From positions 1-51,931 of the forward strand of contig JAEUQF010000158.1 of NCBI GenBank assembly GCA_016789745.1: DNA of 51,931 nt, in the 5' to 3' direction. The notes under the pieces were generated by a model. The model searched no databases and was not told the DNA's origin. It was given only the letters and a program-made list of their open reading frames with translations. Origin of the DNA: Bryobacterales bacterium (lineage in GTDB: Bacteria; Acidobacteriota; Terriglobia; Bryobacterales; Bryobacteraceae). The position numbers were made by a program, and so were the translations under genes. This document shows positions 9,118-18,336 of the stretch, in pieces (the first letter of the stretch is position 1; every line of letters starts with the position of its first letter).

Positions 9118-12100
9118 ATGCTTCATCGTCGAATCGCTTCTTTCCTTCTGGCGTCTGCGTTGCTTTTGCCAGTGTCCACCCTCGCCCAGTCCGGTGCCGG
9201 TGCAATCCAGGGCACCGTCCAGGATCTTACCGACGCTTCCCTGCCCGGAGCCAAGATCCACGTCGTCAACACCAAGACGAATGTCGCCAGCGACACCACA
9301 TCCAACGAAACGGGTTTCTACTCCGTCCCTGGTCTCTTCGCCGGCAGCTACACCATCACGTTCAGCTCCCCTGGCATGAAGAACTTTGAAACCACCATCA
9401 CTCTGCAAAACGCACAGGTGGTTGTCCTCAATCCGAAACTCACCGTAGGCGATGTCTCTGAACGCGTTACCGTAGCCGCCGATAACGTCCAGTTGGCCAC
9501 CTACGACTCCGGCACCGTCAGCACCTTCCTCGATGCCAACCGCATCGACCAACTCCCCCAAAACGGCCGCAACATCCTCGGTCTCGCCCAGAAGACCGTC
9601 CCCGGCCTGGAAGCCAACGGCACGCGCGCCAATGGCCTCATGGGCGAAGCCCTCGAGTACTCGCAGGACGGCGCTCCCATGACCAACCGCAACTTCGGCG
9701 GCGTCGCCAACACTGCGCAATCCACCCTGCCTGACCCTGATGCCGTGCAGGAAGCTAAGTTCGAAACTCTCAACTCCTCGGCTCAGTTCTCCACGCCCGG
9801 CACCGTCATTCTTACCACCAAGTCTGGCACCAACCAGATTCATGGCAGTCTGTTTGAAACCGCGCGCAACAACTACTTCGGCATTGCGCGCGCACGCCAG
9901 AACCCTTCCAACTTCGCCGCCCCCCACCTCGTCCGCAACGAGTTCGGCGGCTCGGTCGGCGGCCCCGTCTATATCCCGAAGATCTATAACGGCAAGAACA
10001 AGACCTTCTTCTTCTTCGCCTATGAGCGATTCTCGCTCCGCCAGGATTCCAGCCAATTGGTTCGCGTGCAGACTCCGGCGATGCGCCAGGGCGACTTCTC
10101 GGGCCTCATCAATGCCCAGGGCGTCCTGCAGCAACTCTATGACCCTTCCACCACCCAGAGCGCCGCGAACAACTACTCCCGCCTTCCCTTCTCCAATAAT
10201 CAGATTCCTCTGAGCCGCATCAGCCCGCTGGCCAAGACCCTCTATGCCGCCACGCCGCTGCCCAGCTCTATCGACAACCCCCTGATCAACGCCAACCTCA
10301 ACGACACCAACAAGACGGTCCAGACCGTCCCCAACATCAACACCCGCGTCGATCACGTCTTTAACGAAGCCAACCGCATCTATCTCCGCTACACCGACAT
10401 CCGCCAGTTCCAGCAGGCCCTGCGCAACTACCCCAGCGCCTCGCCCGCCAACATCGAAGGCGGCGGTCTCCCGGCCGGCGCCACCGGCTACCAGGCCATC
10501 CCGGTGAATACTGTGAGCCACGCCCTCGGCTGGTCCCACACCTTCTCGCCGACGTTCTATTCGGAAACCATTATCAGCCAGCAGTGGCAGCGTATGTTCG
10601 TCGAAGGCAATCCGGCCTCCCAGGCGAACTACCAGTCCATCCTCGGCCTGCCCAACAACTTCGGCCAGATCGGCTTCCCCGCCATCAACACCAACAACAG
10701 CAACATCATCATGCCCTACGGTGGTTCGCAATGGAACTACGGCATGAACCAGCGCCTGGATAACATCGACGAAAACCTGAACAAGATCTGGGGCAAGCAC
10801 CAGTTCGCCTTCGGCGGCCGCTATCGCCACGAGCGTTTTGGCTACCTGTCGGACCGCTCGCCCGATGCCGTCGACTTCTCGGGTCTCGCTACCGCTCTCT
10901 ACGACCCCACCACCGGCAATCAGTTCAACCGCCTGCCAAACACTGGCTTCCAGGAAGCGGACTTCTTCCTTGGCGCCGCCAATAACTACACGCAGCGCAA
11001 GAACGCTCCCTTCAACCGGTCTACCCTCCAGGAATTCGACCTCTACTTCCAGGACAACTACCGCCTTAGCCGCAATCTCACCCTGAACCTCGGCGTTCGC
11101 TGGGAGGGCCACCCCGCTCCCCGCGCCGATGGCGGCGACTTCACCTTCTTCGACGCCAAGAACAATGCCATCGTGCTCAAGCACCCGATCGAGCACTACT
11201 ACGACATCGGCTACACCACGCCCGCCATCATCACCAATCTCCGCAACCTCGGCGCCAAGTTCATGACGCCCGCCCAGGCCGGCATCCCCGATACCGGCAT
11301 CGCCGGCTCCTGGAACAACATCATGCCCCGCCTCGGCTTTGCCTGGACCCCGTCCTTCGGCAAGAACGGCACGGTGGTCCGTGGTGGCTACGGCCGCTAC
11401 ATCTATCCGGTGCCGATTCGCAACTCGGTCCGCTACCTCACCGCCCTCTACCCCTTCGTCGCCAACTACGCGCAGAACTTCAATTCGGCGCAGCAGTCGC
11501 CGGACGGCCTGCCCAACTATATGCTGCGCGCGCCCATTCCCGTTGTCGCCGGCCTGAATAGCCGCAACGTCGTCAACACCAGCACCGTCGATGCCCTGCT
11601 GCCTGGTATTTCGATGAGCACCAGCCTCGATTCGAACTATCCGCCCGCCCGGGTCGATACCGCCAGCTTCACCATCGAACAGCCGTTCAAGGATGGCTCG
11701 GTCCTCCGCGCCACCTACGTCTACACCCATGGTGAAAACCTCGATCAGAACTTCCAATACAACGAAGCTCCTTCCGCTTACACCTGGATCACCCGCACCG
11801 GCACGACGCCGCCGGTTGGCGCCCTTGCTTCGGTCGCCACCCGCCCCTATGACAACAAGCTCTGGGGCGGCAACGTCATGTCCACCAAGTACGGCTGGTC
11901 CAACAACAGCGCCCTCCAACTGAACTACCAGCGCAACTTCAAGAAGGGCTTCGCCTACCAGGTCTACTACGTGTACTCCCGCGCCTTCCGCGTCGGTGGC
12001 AACACGTTCCGCGACAACATCCTCTATCCGGCTGCCGTCTACGCCCCCGGTGTTCTCCCATCCGGCATTGACGTCGGCGACCCCCTCAAGCCCAGCCGCG

Positions 12101-12828
12101 AATTCAACCGCTACCAGAACTACGCCGTCGACGGTGCGATTCCCAAGCAGCGGCTGAACTTCAATGGCATCGTTGATCTGCCGGTCGGCAAAGGCAAGCG
12201 CTTCCTCGGCAATGCCAACCGCTTCGTCGACGCAGTCCTCGGCGGCTTCCAGTTCGCCTTCACCGGCCAGGTCGTTGCCCAAGCTTTCCAGGTGAACGAC
12301 ACCCACTGGGGTGAGTTCAACCAGTTGGAGGTCTACAAGACCAAGCAGAAGATCACCGATTGCCGTTCCGGCATCTGCCGCGAAGGCCACCTCTGGTTCA
12401 ACGGCTACATCGCCCCGAACCTGGTGAACGCTGCCAGCCGCGGCGTGCAGGGCCTGCCGTCCGGCTACACGCCCTACATGACGCCCATCAACAACACTCC
12501 GGGCACGCCCCAGTTCGGCAATAACAACGTCAGCGTTCGCCTCAACAACGGCACGAACGTGACCACAGCCTACAGCCCCGGCCCCACCGGCGCACACCCC
12601 TTCGGCTTCACCACACTCCAGGGCCCCTACAACTGGCAGACCGACATGTCCCTGTACAAGGTCTTCGATCTGACCGAACGCTGGAAGCTCCGCTTCAACA
12701 TCGACGCCTTCAATGCCTTCAACATGCAGGGCCTTACCAACCCTGACGCGTTGACTGGCATCAACACCCTGCAGTCCAGCTACTGGACCCCGCGCCAGAT
12801 CCAGCTCACGCTGCGTCTGTCGTTCTAG
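9118..12828 (+). CDS. TonB-dependent receptor, tandem copy 2
   Basis: Paralogue of the preceding gene, 1236 residues with the same layout: signal peptide ending STLAQ, Cna-B/CarboxypepD_reg domain, plug, barrel and C-terminal RLSF. Protein identity is very high throughout, while the DNA differs at many third codon positions. This indicates an older duplication kept under purifying selection. Differences cluster in putative extracellular stretches (for example NTNNSNIIMPY, and the region around residue 700), as expected if ligand specificity has shifted. Both copies share a cysteine pair in DCRSGICREG. The start ATG follows GAGG, and the gene has its own promoter, so the copies can be regulated separately. 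The stop lies 3 bases from the convergent cytochrome gene. Confidence 0.92.
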   Translation: MLHRRIASFLLASALLLPVSTLAQSGAGAIQGTVQDLTDASLPGAKIHVVNTKTNVASDTTSNETGFYSVPGLFAGSYTITFSSPGMKNFETTITLQNAQVVVLNPKLTVGDVSERVTVAADNVQLATYDSGTVSTFLDANRIDQLPQNGRNILGLAQKTVPGLEANGTRANGLMGEALEYSQDGAPMTNRNFGGVANTAQSTLPDPDAVQEAKFETLNSSAQFSTPGTVILTTKSGTNQIHGSLFETARNNYFGIARARQNPSNFAAPHLVRNEFGGSVGGPVYIPKIYNGKNKTFFFFAYERFSLRQDSSQLVRVQTPAMRQGDFSGLINAQGVLQQLYDPSTTQSAANNYSRLPFSNNQIPLSRISPLAKTLYAATPLPSSIDNPLINANLNDTNKTVQTVPNINTRVDHVFNEANRIYLRYTDIRQFQQALRNYPSASPANIEGGGLPAGATGYQAIPVNTVSHALGWSHTFSPTFYSETIISQQWQRMFVEGNPASQANYQSILGLPNNFGQIGFPAINTNNSNIIMPYGGSQWNYGMNQRLDNIDENLNKIWGKHQFAFGGRYRHERFGYLSDRSPDAVDFSGLATALYDPTTGNQFNRLPNTGFQEADFFLGAANNYTQRKNAPFNRSTLQEFDLYFQDNYRLSRNLTLNLGVRWEGHPAPRADGGDFTFFDAKNNAIVLKHPIEHYYDIGYTTPAIITNLRNLGAKFMTPAQAGIPDTGIAGSWNNIMPRLGFAWTPSFGKNGTVVRGGYGRYIYPVPIRNSVRYLTALYPFVANYAQNFNSAQQSPDGLPNYMLRAPIPVVAGLNSRNVVNTSTVDALLPGISMSTSLDSNYPPARVDTASFTIEQPFKDGSVLRATYVYTHGENLDQNFQYNEAPSAYTWITRTGTTPPVGALASVATRPYDNKLWGGNVMSTKYGWSNNSALQLNYQRNFKKGFAYQVYYVYSRAFRVGGNTFRDNILYPAAVYAPGVLPSGIDVGDPLKPSREFNRYQNYAVDGAIPKQRLNFNGIVDLPVGKGKRFLGNANRFVDAVLGGFQFAFTGQVVAQAFQVNDTHWGEFNQLEVYKTKQKITDCRSGICREGHLWFNGYIAPNLVNAASRGVQGLPSGYTPYMTPINNTPGTPQFGNNNVSVRLNNGTNVTTAYSPGPTGAHPFGFTTLQGPYNWQTDMSLYKVFDLTERWKLRFNIDAFNAFNMQGLTNPDALTGINTLQSSYWTPRQIQLTLRLSF

Positions 12829-12831
12829 GCC

Positions 12832-14922
12832 TTACCTTACGCCTAACTGCTGTAACACCGCGGCCGCCGCATCCCGAACCTGGGGATCGGCGGCCGTAAG
12901 TGTTTTTCGTAGTTCCTCAATGCCAGCCGCCGTATCCCCACTCATCACGAGCGCCCGCCCTAATCCTAACCGCGCCCGCCCCGGCAACTTCTCATACGCC
13001 ACCCCCGCCCGATACTGCACCAGCGCATCTGCCACCTTGTCCAACGCCAGCAGCAAATCCCCTAACAACACCCGCGCATCCACAAACTCCGGCTCGATCC
13101 GCACCGCTTCCTGTAACTGCCGCATCGCCTCATCCACCCGCCGCGCACGCCCCAATCCGATCGCGTAACTAAATCTCGACCGCGCGTTCTCCGGAGACAG
13201 CCGCACGGACTCCCGAAATGCAGCCAGATCCCCCGTCAGCGTCCCCAGATTGTTGTGAGGCTCCGACAGATCCGGATCCAGCCCAATAGCCTTCTGGAAA
13301 GAGGCTTCCGCATCAGCGTCCCGACCCAAGGCCTGATACGTCAGCCCTAGCTCATTCCAAGCCACGGCATCGCCCGGCGCCAAACCTGTCGCCCGAGTCA
13401 GCACCGTCAACGACTCTCCCCCCTGCCCGGCCGATCGCAGCGCCGATCCCAGTTTCTTCAACGCAAACACAGGCTTCGCATCCCGCCGTACCGCCTCCCG
13501 ATACGCCGGTACAGCCTTGTCCAACCGCCCCGCCTCCCGCCATGCCTCCCCCAACCCCAGCCAGAACTCCGCACGCGCGCCCGGGTACTTCTGCAGCAAC
13601 GCCGTCAGCCGGGCAATGCCCGCCTCCAAATTGCTGCGGTCGATTACTTGCGCCAAAGCCACATACAACTCTCCATCGCCAGTTACCCGCGCCGGGTAAT
13701 ACAGCGACACCTCCCCTCGATACGCCTTCTGACCCACTTCATGTCGTTCCTCGCGAGCCCCCGTCAGATCCCCCGCCGGCGGCCGCAACGAAATCAAATG
13801 ATCCGTCGCCAACGAATGCACCACATCCTCGGTCCGCCGCTTCGGCATATGGCAATCCGCGCAGCCCGGCTTCATTCCATGCTTCGGCGGCGCATGGCAC
13901 TTCTGGCACGCCTGATCGTAGTGCCGAACTGCAGCCTCCCCCCGCGGCACATCGTGCGGATTGTGGCACGAACGGCACTCCAAAGCCCCCTTGCTCTCCA
14001 GGAAGCACCGCGACTTCCACATCCGGTACACCGCATTCACAATCTCAAACTTGTCTCCACGCCCGGCCTCCGGAGCATGATCGAAGAACAGCCAGTAGTC
14101 GCCAAGCGGCTGTCCTGGTTGATAACCAAAGATCCCCTTCCCATACCGCGGCAATGAGTTGGGCAATGGGAAACTCGTCGTCTCCAGATGACACTGGATA
14201 CACACCTCCTCCCGCCGCTCCCTGCTCAGCCGCACGGGGTTCACAATCGTCCCCCGCACCGGATTCGCCACATGCTTCCCCCCCGGCCCATGACATCGCT
14301 GGCAGTCGATCCCCATCGGCAATGGCTCCGAATACACCGGCGTCGCCCCGGGCTTCTCGTGCCCCACCGGCACCTTCGGATAGCCGTTGTGGCAGAACAT
14401 GCACTCGTAGCTCACCTCGCGCCGGAAGCCATCATGCGCCGCGCGGTCATAGCCTGGATTCATCGCCCAATGCCCACCGTTGTCCGCATACCAGCCCAAC
14501 GGCAACTCCAGCAACGTGCCCTTCGCCGTGCGATGGAGATATGTCCGCGCATGGTTGCCCGACCCCATGATGTAGTCAACGGCCTTCTCCATGACGTTGG
14601 TCTCGCCACCGTCCGGTCCCACCTGATGCCGCCGCTGATACCAGCGCCCGCCGCGCTCCACCATCGTGAAATGGCTCTCGGAAGGCTGATGGAAATAGCT
14701 CACCCCCGCAACCCCCTTCATGTTTGCAACCGATGGCTTGTAGAACGCCCGCCCCATCCCCGTCTTCTGATAACTCGCCCAGATCGACGCGTGGCAGGTG
14801 GCGCACTGGCGTGGCTCCACATAAGGATTGACGCTTGCCACCTGCGACAGCCCCACCCCGACAGCCAATGCCGTCAACGCCACGCCGATTGCCTTCGCGC
14901 TACCCACGATCCTCTCCAGCAT
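12832..14922 (-). CDS. Heptaheme cytochrome c with C-terminal TPR repeats
   Basis: Exported multiheme cytochrome of 696 residues. An N-terminal hydrophobic segment (about 10-30) acts as signal or anchor. Seven CxxCH haem sites are visible: 40-44, 174-178, 207-211, 241-245, 316-320, 339-343 and 354-358. Their wide first spacing and later clustering resemble cytochrome c554/NrfA-like fusions. From about 420 to the end the protein consists of tetratricopeptide repeats (for example AWNELGLTYQALGRDADAEA), an interaction scaffold. It probably carries electrons in the periplasm, with the TPR part binding a partner. The start at 14922 lies 56 bases from the divergent TonB receptor start. The redox partner is unknown. 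Confidence 0.88.
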   Translation of the reverse strand: MLERIVGSAKAIGVALTALAVGVGLSQVASVNPYVEPRQCATCHASIWASYQKTGMGRAFYKPSVANMKGVAGVSYFHQPSESHFTMVERGGRWYQRRHQVGPDGGETNVMEKAVDYIMGSGNHARTYLHRTAKGTLLELPLGWYADNGGHWAMNPGYDRAAHDGFRREVSYECMFCHNGYPKVPVGHEKPGATPVYSEPLPMGIDCQRCHGPGGKHVANPVRGTIVNPVRLSRERREEVCIQCHLETTSFPLPNSLPRYGKGIFGYQPGQPLGDYWLFFDHAPEAGRGDKFEIVNAVYRMWKSRCFLESKGALECRSCHNPHDVPRGEAAVRHYDQACQKCHAPPKHGMKPGCADCHMPKRRTEDVVHSLATDHLISLRPPAGDLTGAREERHEVGQKAYRGEVSLYYPARVTGDGELYVALAQVIDRSNLEAGIARLTALLQKYPGARAEFWLGLGEAWREAGRLDKAVPAYREAVRRDAKPVFALKKLGSALRSAGQGGESLTVLTRATGLAPGDAVAWNELGLTYQALGRDADAEASFQKAIGLDPDLSEPHNNLGTLTGDLAAFRESVRLSPENARSRFSYAIGLGRARRVDEAMRQLQEAVRIEPEFVDARVLLGDLLLALDKVADALVQYRAGVAYEKLPGRARLGLGRALVMSGDTAAGIEELRKTLTAADPQVRDAAAAVLQQLGVR

Positions 14923-14978
14923 ACCCGCCGCAGCGACCCACCATTGACGCCCTTGGAAACCCTGCGCAGACTGAGGTC

Positions 14979-17900
14979 ATGGGTCTGTTAGCGTGTAGTC
15001 TCGTTGTAATTGTTGGTCTAAGTTCCAGTGCCTGGGCTCAGTCGCCCACCGCCAGCCTGAGCGGCACCGTTCAGGATTCGCAATCGTCTGTCATCGCCGG
15101 CGCCAAAGTCACCATTACCGGCCTCCGCACCGGTGCGAAGCAGGAGGTCCAAACCGAGCCGACGGGCCTGTATGCCTTCCGGCAACTCGACATCGGCGAG
15201 TACATCCTGGAAGCTGAGATGCAAGGGTTCCGGAAATACATCCGGAAAGGAATCGTCCTCACCACCGGCGACAACATCGAAATGAATATCTCGATGGAGT
15301 TGGGCGCGGTCACCGAGAGTATCACCGTTTCGGAGGCCGCCTCGCGGCTGGAAACCCGCACCTCCGATTACAGCCAGTTAGTCGAAGCCAAGTCCGTGGA
15401 GAACCTCCCGCTCGGCGACCGCCGCTCGCTCAACCTCATCCAAATGACCGGCGCCGCGGTCTTCGTTAATTATGAAGCCGGCGGCAAACCCAACTTCTCC
15501 CTCGCCGGGGGCCGTACCCAAAGCCAGAACTTCTGGATCGACGGCGGCACCGGACAGAACATGCGCCTCGGCGTTGGCCAGGTAGACATGGATCCACCTG
15601 TTGAAACGCTGCAGGAAGTGAAGGTGCTGTCCAACTCCGTCAGCGCCGAGTATGGCGGCTCCAACGGCGGCAATATCATCGCCACCACCAAGAGCGGCAC
15701 GAATCAGTTTCATGGCAGCTTGTTCGAATACCTGCGCAACGACAAACTGGATGCCCCCGGCTTCTTCGCACCCGTCGTCGACGGCGAGAAGCGGCGTCCC
15801 ATGCTGCGCTACAACGTCTTTGGCGGCACCATCGGCGGCCCCGTGCGCAAGAACGGCACGTTCTTCTTCTTCGGCTACGAAGGCTCGCGCCGGCGCACCG
15901 GCGCTATCCGGACACTCACGGTACCGAGCGCGCTCATGCGCCAGGGCGACTTCTCGGAAACCTTTAACGCCGCCGGCCGCGTCATCCCCATCTACGACCC
16001 TTCCACCACGATCGGCACCGGCAACACCGCTACCCGCCAACTGTTCCCCGGCAACCGCATCCCCGCCTCCCGCTTTGATCCGGTGGCCGTCAAGATCGTG
16101 GATTTCTATCCTGTTCCCAACCGCGCGCCCGATGCCATCACCGGCGTCAACAACTGGCGCGCCAACCAGGCACAGGGCCTGACCCGCAACAACTTCACCG
16201 CCAAAATCGACCATAACTTCGGCGAGAAGAACCGCGTGACCGGCCGCTATCTCTATAACTCAGACGACGTCGTGCACCTCAGCGCCTTCGCGCAACCGGC
16301 GGCCGACACCGTAAACTCCACCATCCGCCACCAGCAATACTGGTACGGCAACTACACCCGTGTCTTCTCTCCCACGTGGCTGAACGACCTCCGGTTCACC
16401 TATTCCAACCGCGTGAACCACGCGCAGTCACAGGGGCTGGGAGAAGCCTGGGCCACGCAACTGGGCTTGCGAGGCATCCCCGACGGCGCCTTTCCGCGCT
16501 TTGCCCCCGCCGGCGTTACCGCCATCGGCACGAATGCCCAGGAGCGCCGCCAGTTCCCCATCGAGCAGTGGCAGGTGGTCAACAACATGACCGTTGTGAA
16601 GGGCCGCCACACCATGAAGTTCGGCTTTGAAATCCGCCCCAGCTTCAACTACGAAATCAACCGCCCCACCGCCGCCGGCGACTTCGCCTTCGGTATCGCC
16701 GGCACCGGGTTGCCCGGCAACAACACGGTCGGCGTTGGCTTCGCCACCATGCTGCTGGGCTTCGGCACAGGCTTCAGCGCCCGCGAAACGGAACTGCTCG
16801 ACCGCTACAGCTACTACCTTGCCGGCTTCGTCCAGGACGACTGGACCCTCACCCGCGACCTCACATTGAACCTCGGCATGCGCTGGGAAACCGATACCCC
16901 CATCACCGACCGCAACAATCGCTTCAACAGCTTCGACATGACCCAGATCAACCCGGTGAGCGGTACGCCTGGCGTGGTCAAATTCGGAGGCGTGAATGGC
17001 TGGCGCACCTCGGTATACGACACCGATTGGAACAACCTCGCCCCCCGCATCGGCCTCGCCTGGAAGCCCTTCGGCTCCACCAGGATGGTCGTCCGCAGTG
17101 CCTATGGCGTCTTCTACGCGCATCCGTTCGATGCCGGCGCCCCCACCTCCGCATCGTTGGGCTTCGAGAAGTCGGCCAACCTCAACTCACCCGATGCAGG
17201 TCTCACGCCGGCGCTGCTGTTGCGCAACGGTGTGCAGGTCAGCCTGACCGCGCCGCCCTTGAACGACAGCTTCGGAGCCGTGCGGGTCGGCCAGGCCACT
17301 ACCAATGCCCCCACGTTCTATGAGACCAACCGGCGCACCGGTTACTCGCAACAGTGGAACCTCACGATCCAGCGCGAGTTCGGCAACGGCTGGCTCACCG
17401 AAGTCGGCTATCTGGGCAACATATCGCACAAGCTGGCCAGTTCCAACCTCGGCATCAACCAGATCAGGCCGGAGCGCGTGACGCCGCAGTCCACGCAACG
17501 CGACCGCCCCTTCCCGCAGTTCACGAATGTCACGCTGGTACTGCCATCGCTGGGCGATGCCGCCTACCACGCCGGCACCGCGAAACTCGAGCGCCGCTTC
17601 TCGGGCGGGTTCAACGTCCTCACCACCTACACCTGGGCCAAAAACATGAACAACACCAACGAAGGCGGCGGTGGTGCCGTTGGCGAGACCGACAACGTCT
17701 ACATGGACTACTACAACCGGCGGCTGGATTGGGGGCCCTCCGGCAACGACATCCGCCACCGCTGGACCTGGTCCGGCGTTTACGAAATGCCGTTCGGCAA
17801 GGGCAGGAAATGGCTCACCAATCACCCGCTGCGCCACTTGGTAGGCGACTGGTCGTTGGGCGGGCTGATGATGTGGCAGTCCGCGCCACCGTTTAGCGTC

Positions 17901-18290
17901 GCCACCCAGGTGAACAATACCTTCGCCTTCTCGACCGGCGGGCAGCGCGCCGACGTTCTCCGCAATCCGAATCTGCCGTCGAACCAGCGGACGGTGACGC
18001 GCTGGTTTGATACCGATGCGTTCGCGCAGCCCGCGCCCACCCGGTTCGGCAACTCCGGCCCTGGCATTGTCCGTGGCGATACCATCTTCAACCTCGACCT
18101 CAGCGTGCTGCGCGACTTCCGCATTCGCGAAGGCTTGCGCCTGCAGTTCCGAGGCGAGTTCTTGAACGCGCCGAACCACACCAACTTTCAGGAAGCCGGC
18201 GGCACCTTCGGCGGCCCAGGCTTCGGTGTCGTCTCCGCGCAATCCACCGATGCCCGCAGCATCCAACTGGGCCTGCGCATGGTGTTCTGA
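14979..18290 (+). CDS. TonB-dependent receptor (third)
   Basis: Outer-membrane receptor of 1103 residues with a carboxypeptidase-regulatory domain. I place the start at ATG 14979, preceded by TGAGG, because a signal peptide follows at once (MGLLACSLVVIVGLSSSAWA, then QSPTASL). The in-frame extension to 14835 runs over the divergent cytochrome gene and has no signal character. The Cna-B domain spans about 25-110 (LSGTVQDSQSSVIAGAKVT onward), the plug includes LPLGDRRSLNL, and the barrel ends LGLRMVF. It is clearly different from the tandem pair upstream. It faces the cytochrome gene head to head and ends against the DUF1552 gene, separated by 17 bases. The substrate is unknown. Confidence 0.9.
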   Translation: MGLLACSLVVIVGLSSSAWAQSPTASLSGTVQDSQSSVIAGAKVTITGLRTGAKQEVQTEPTGLYAFRQLDIGEYILEAEMQGFRKYIRKGIVLTTGDNIEMNISMELGAVTESITVSEAASRLETRTSDYSQLVEAKSVENLPLGDRRSLNLIQMTGAAVFVNYEAGGKPNFSLAGGRTQSQNFWIDGGTGQNMRLGVGQVDMDPPVETLQEVKVLSNSVSAEYGGSNGGNIIATTKSGTNQFHGSLFEYLRNDKLDAPGFFAPVVDGEKRRPMLRYNVFGGTIGGPVRKNGTFFFFGYEGSRRRTGAIRTLTVPSALMRQGDFSETFNAAGRVIPIYDPSTTIGTGNTATRQLFPGNRIPASRFDPVAVKIVDFYPVPNRAPDAITGVNNWRANQAQGLTRNNFTAKIDHNFGEKNRVTGRYLYNSDDVVHLSAFAQPAADTVNSTIRHQQYWYGNYTRVFSPTWLNDLRFTYSNRVNHAQSQGLGEAWATQLGLRGIPDGAFPRFAPAGVTAIGTNAQERRQFPIEQWQVVNNMTVVKGRHTMKFGFEIRPSFNYEINRPTAAGDFAFGIAGTGLPGNNTVGVGFATMLLGFGTGFSARETELLDRYSYYLAGFVQDDWTLTRDLTLNLGMRWETDTPITDRNNRFNSFDMTQINPVSGTPGVVKFGGVNGWRTSVYDTDWNNLAPRIGLAWKPFGSTRMVVRSAYGVFYAHPFDAGAPTSASLGFEKSANLNSPDAGLTPALLLRNGVQVSLTAPPLNDSFGAVRVGQATTNAPTFYETNRRTGYSQQWNLTIQREFGNGWLTEVGYLGNISHKLASSNLGINQIRPERVTPQSTQRDRPFPQFTNVTLVLPSLGDAAYHAGTAKLERRFSGGFNVLTTYTWAKNMNNTNEGGGGAVGETDNVYMDYYNRRLDWGPSGNDIRHRWTWSGVYEMPFGKGRKWLTNHPLRHLVGDWSLGGLMMWQSAPPFSVATQVNNTFAFSTGGQRADVLRNPNLPSNQRTVTRWFDTDAFAQPAPTRFGNSGPGIVRGDTIFNLDLSVLRDFRIREGLRLQFRGEFLNAPNHTNFQEAGGTFGGPGFGVVSAQSTDARSIQLGLRMVF

Positions 18291-18299
18291 TACGCGGCG

Positions 18300-18336
18300 C
18301 GGGCCGGCTACATCGACAGATAGCCCAGCCGGCCCG
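18300..18336. terminator. Hairpin between convergent TonB and DUF1552 genes
   Basis: A perfect 10-bp inverted repeat, CGGGCCGGCT (18300-18309) with AGCCGGCCCG (18327-18336), with a 17-base loop. It lies across the DUF1552 stop and just after the TonB receptor stop. No T tract follows on either strand, so it is a possible bidirectional transcription barrier rather than a canonical terminator. Confidence 0.45.

Noticed and set aside
9040..12597. Open frame of 1185 codons antisense to the second TonB receptor
   Set aside because: It is rich in G, A, V, D and E with no domain, which is what appears opposite a gene with C-rich wobble positions. The sense protein has clear domains.
14835..14978. 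Upstream extension of the third TonB receptor
   Set aside because: It overlaps the divergent cytochrome start and lacks a signal peptide; ATG 14979 has a ribosome site and a signal peptide directly after it.
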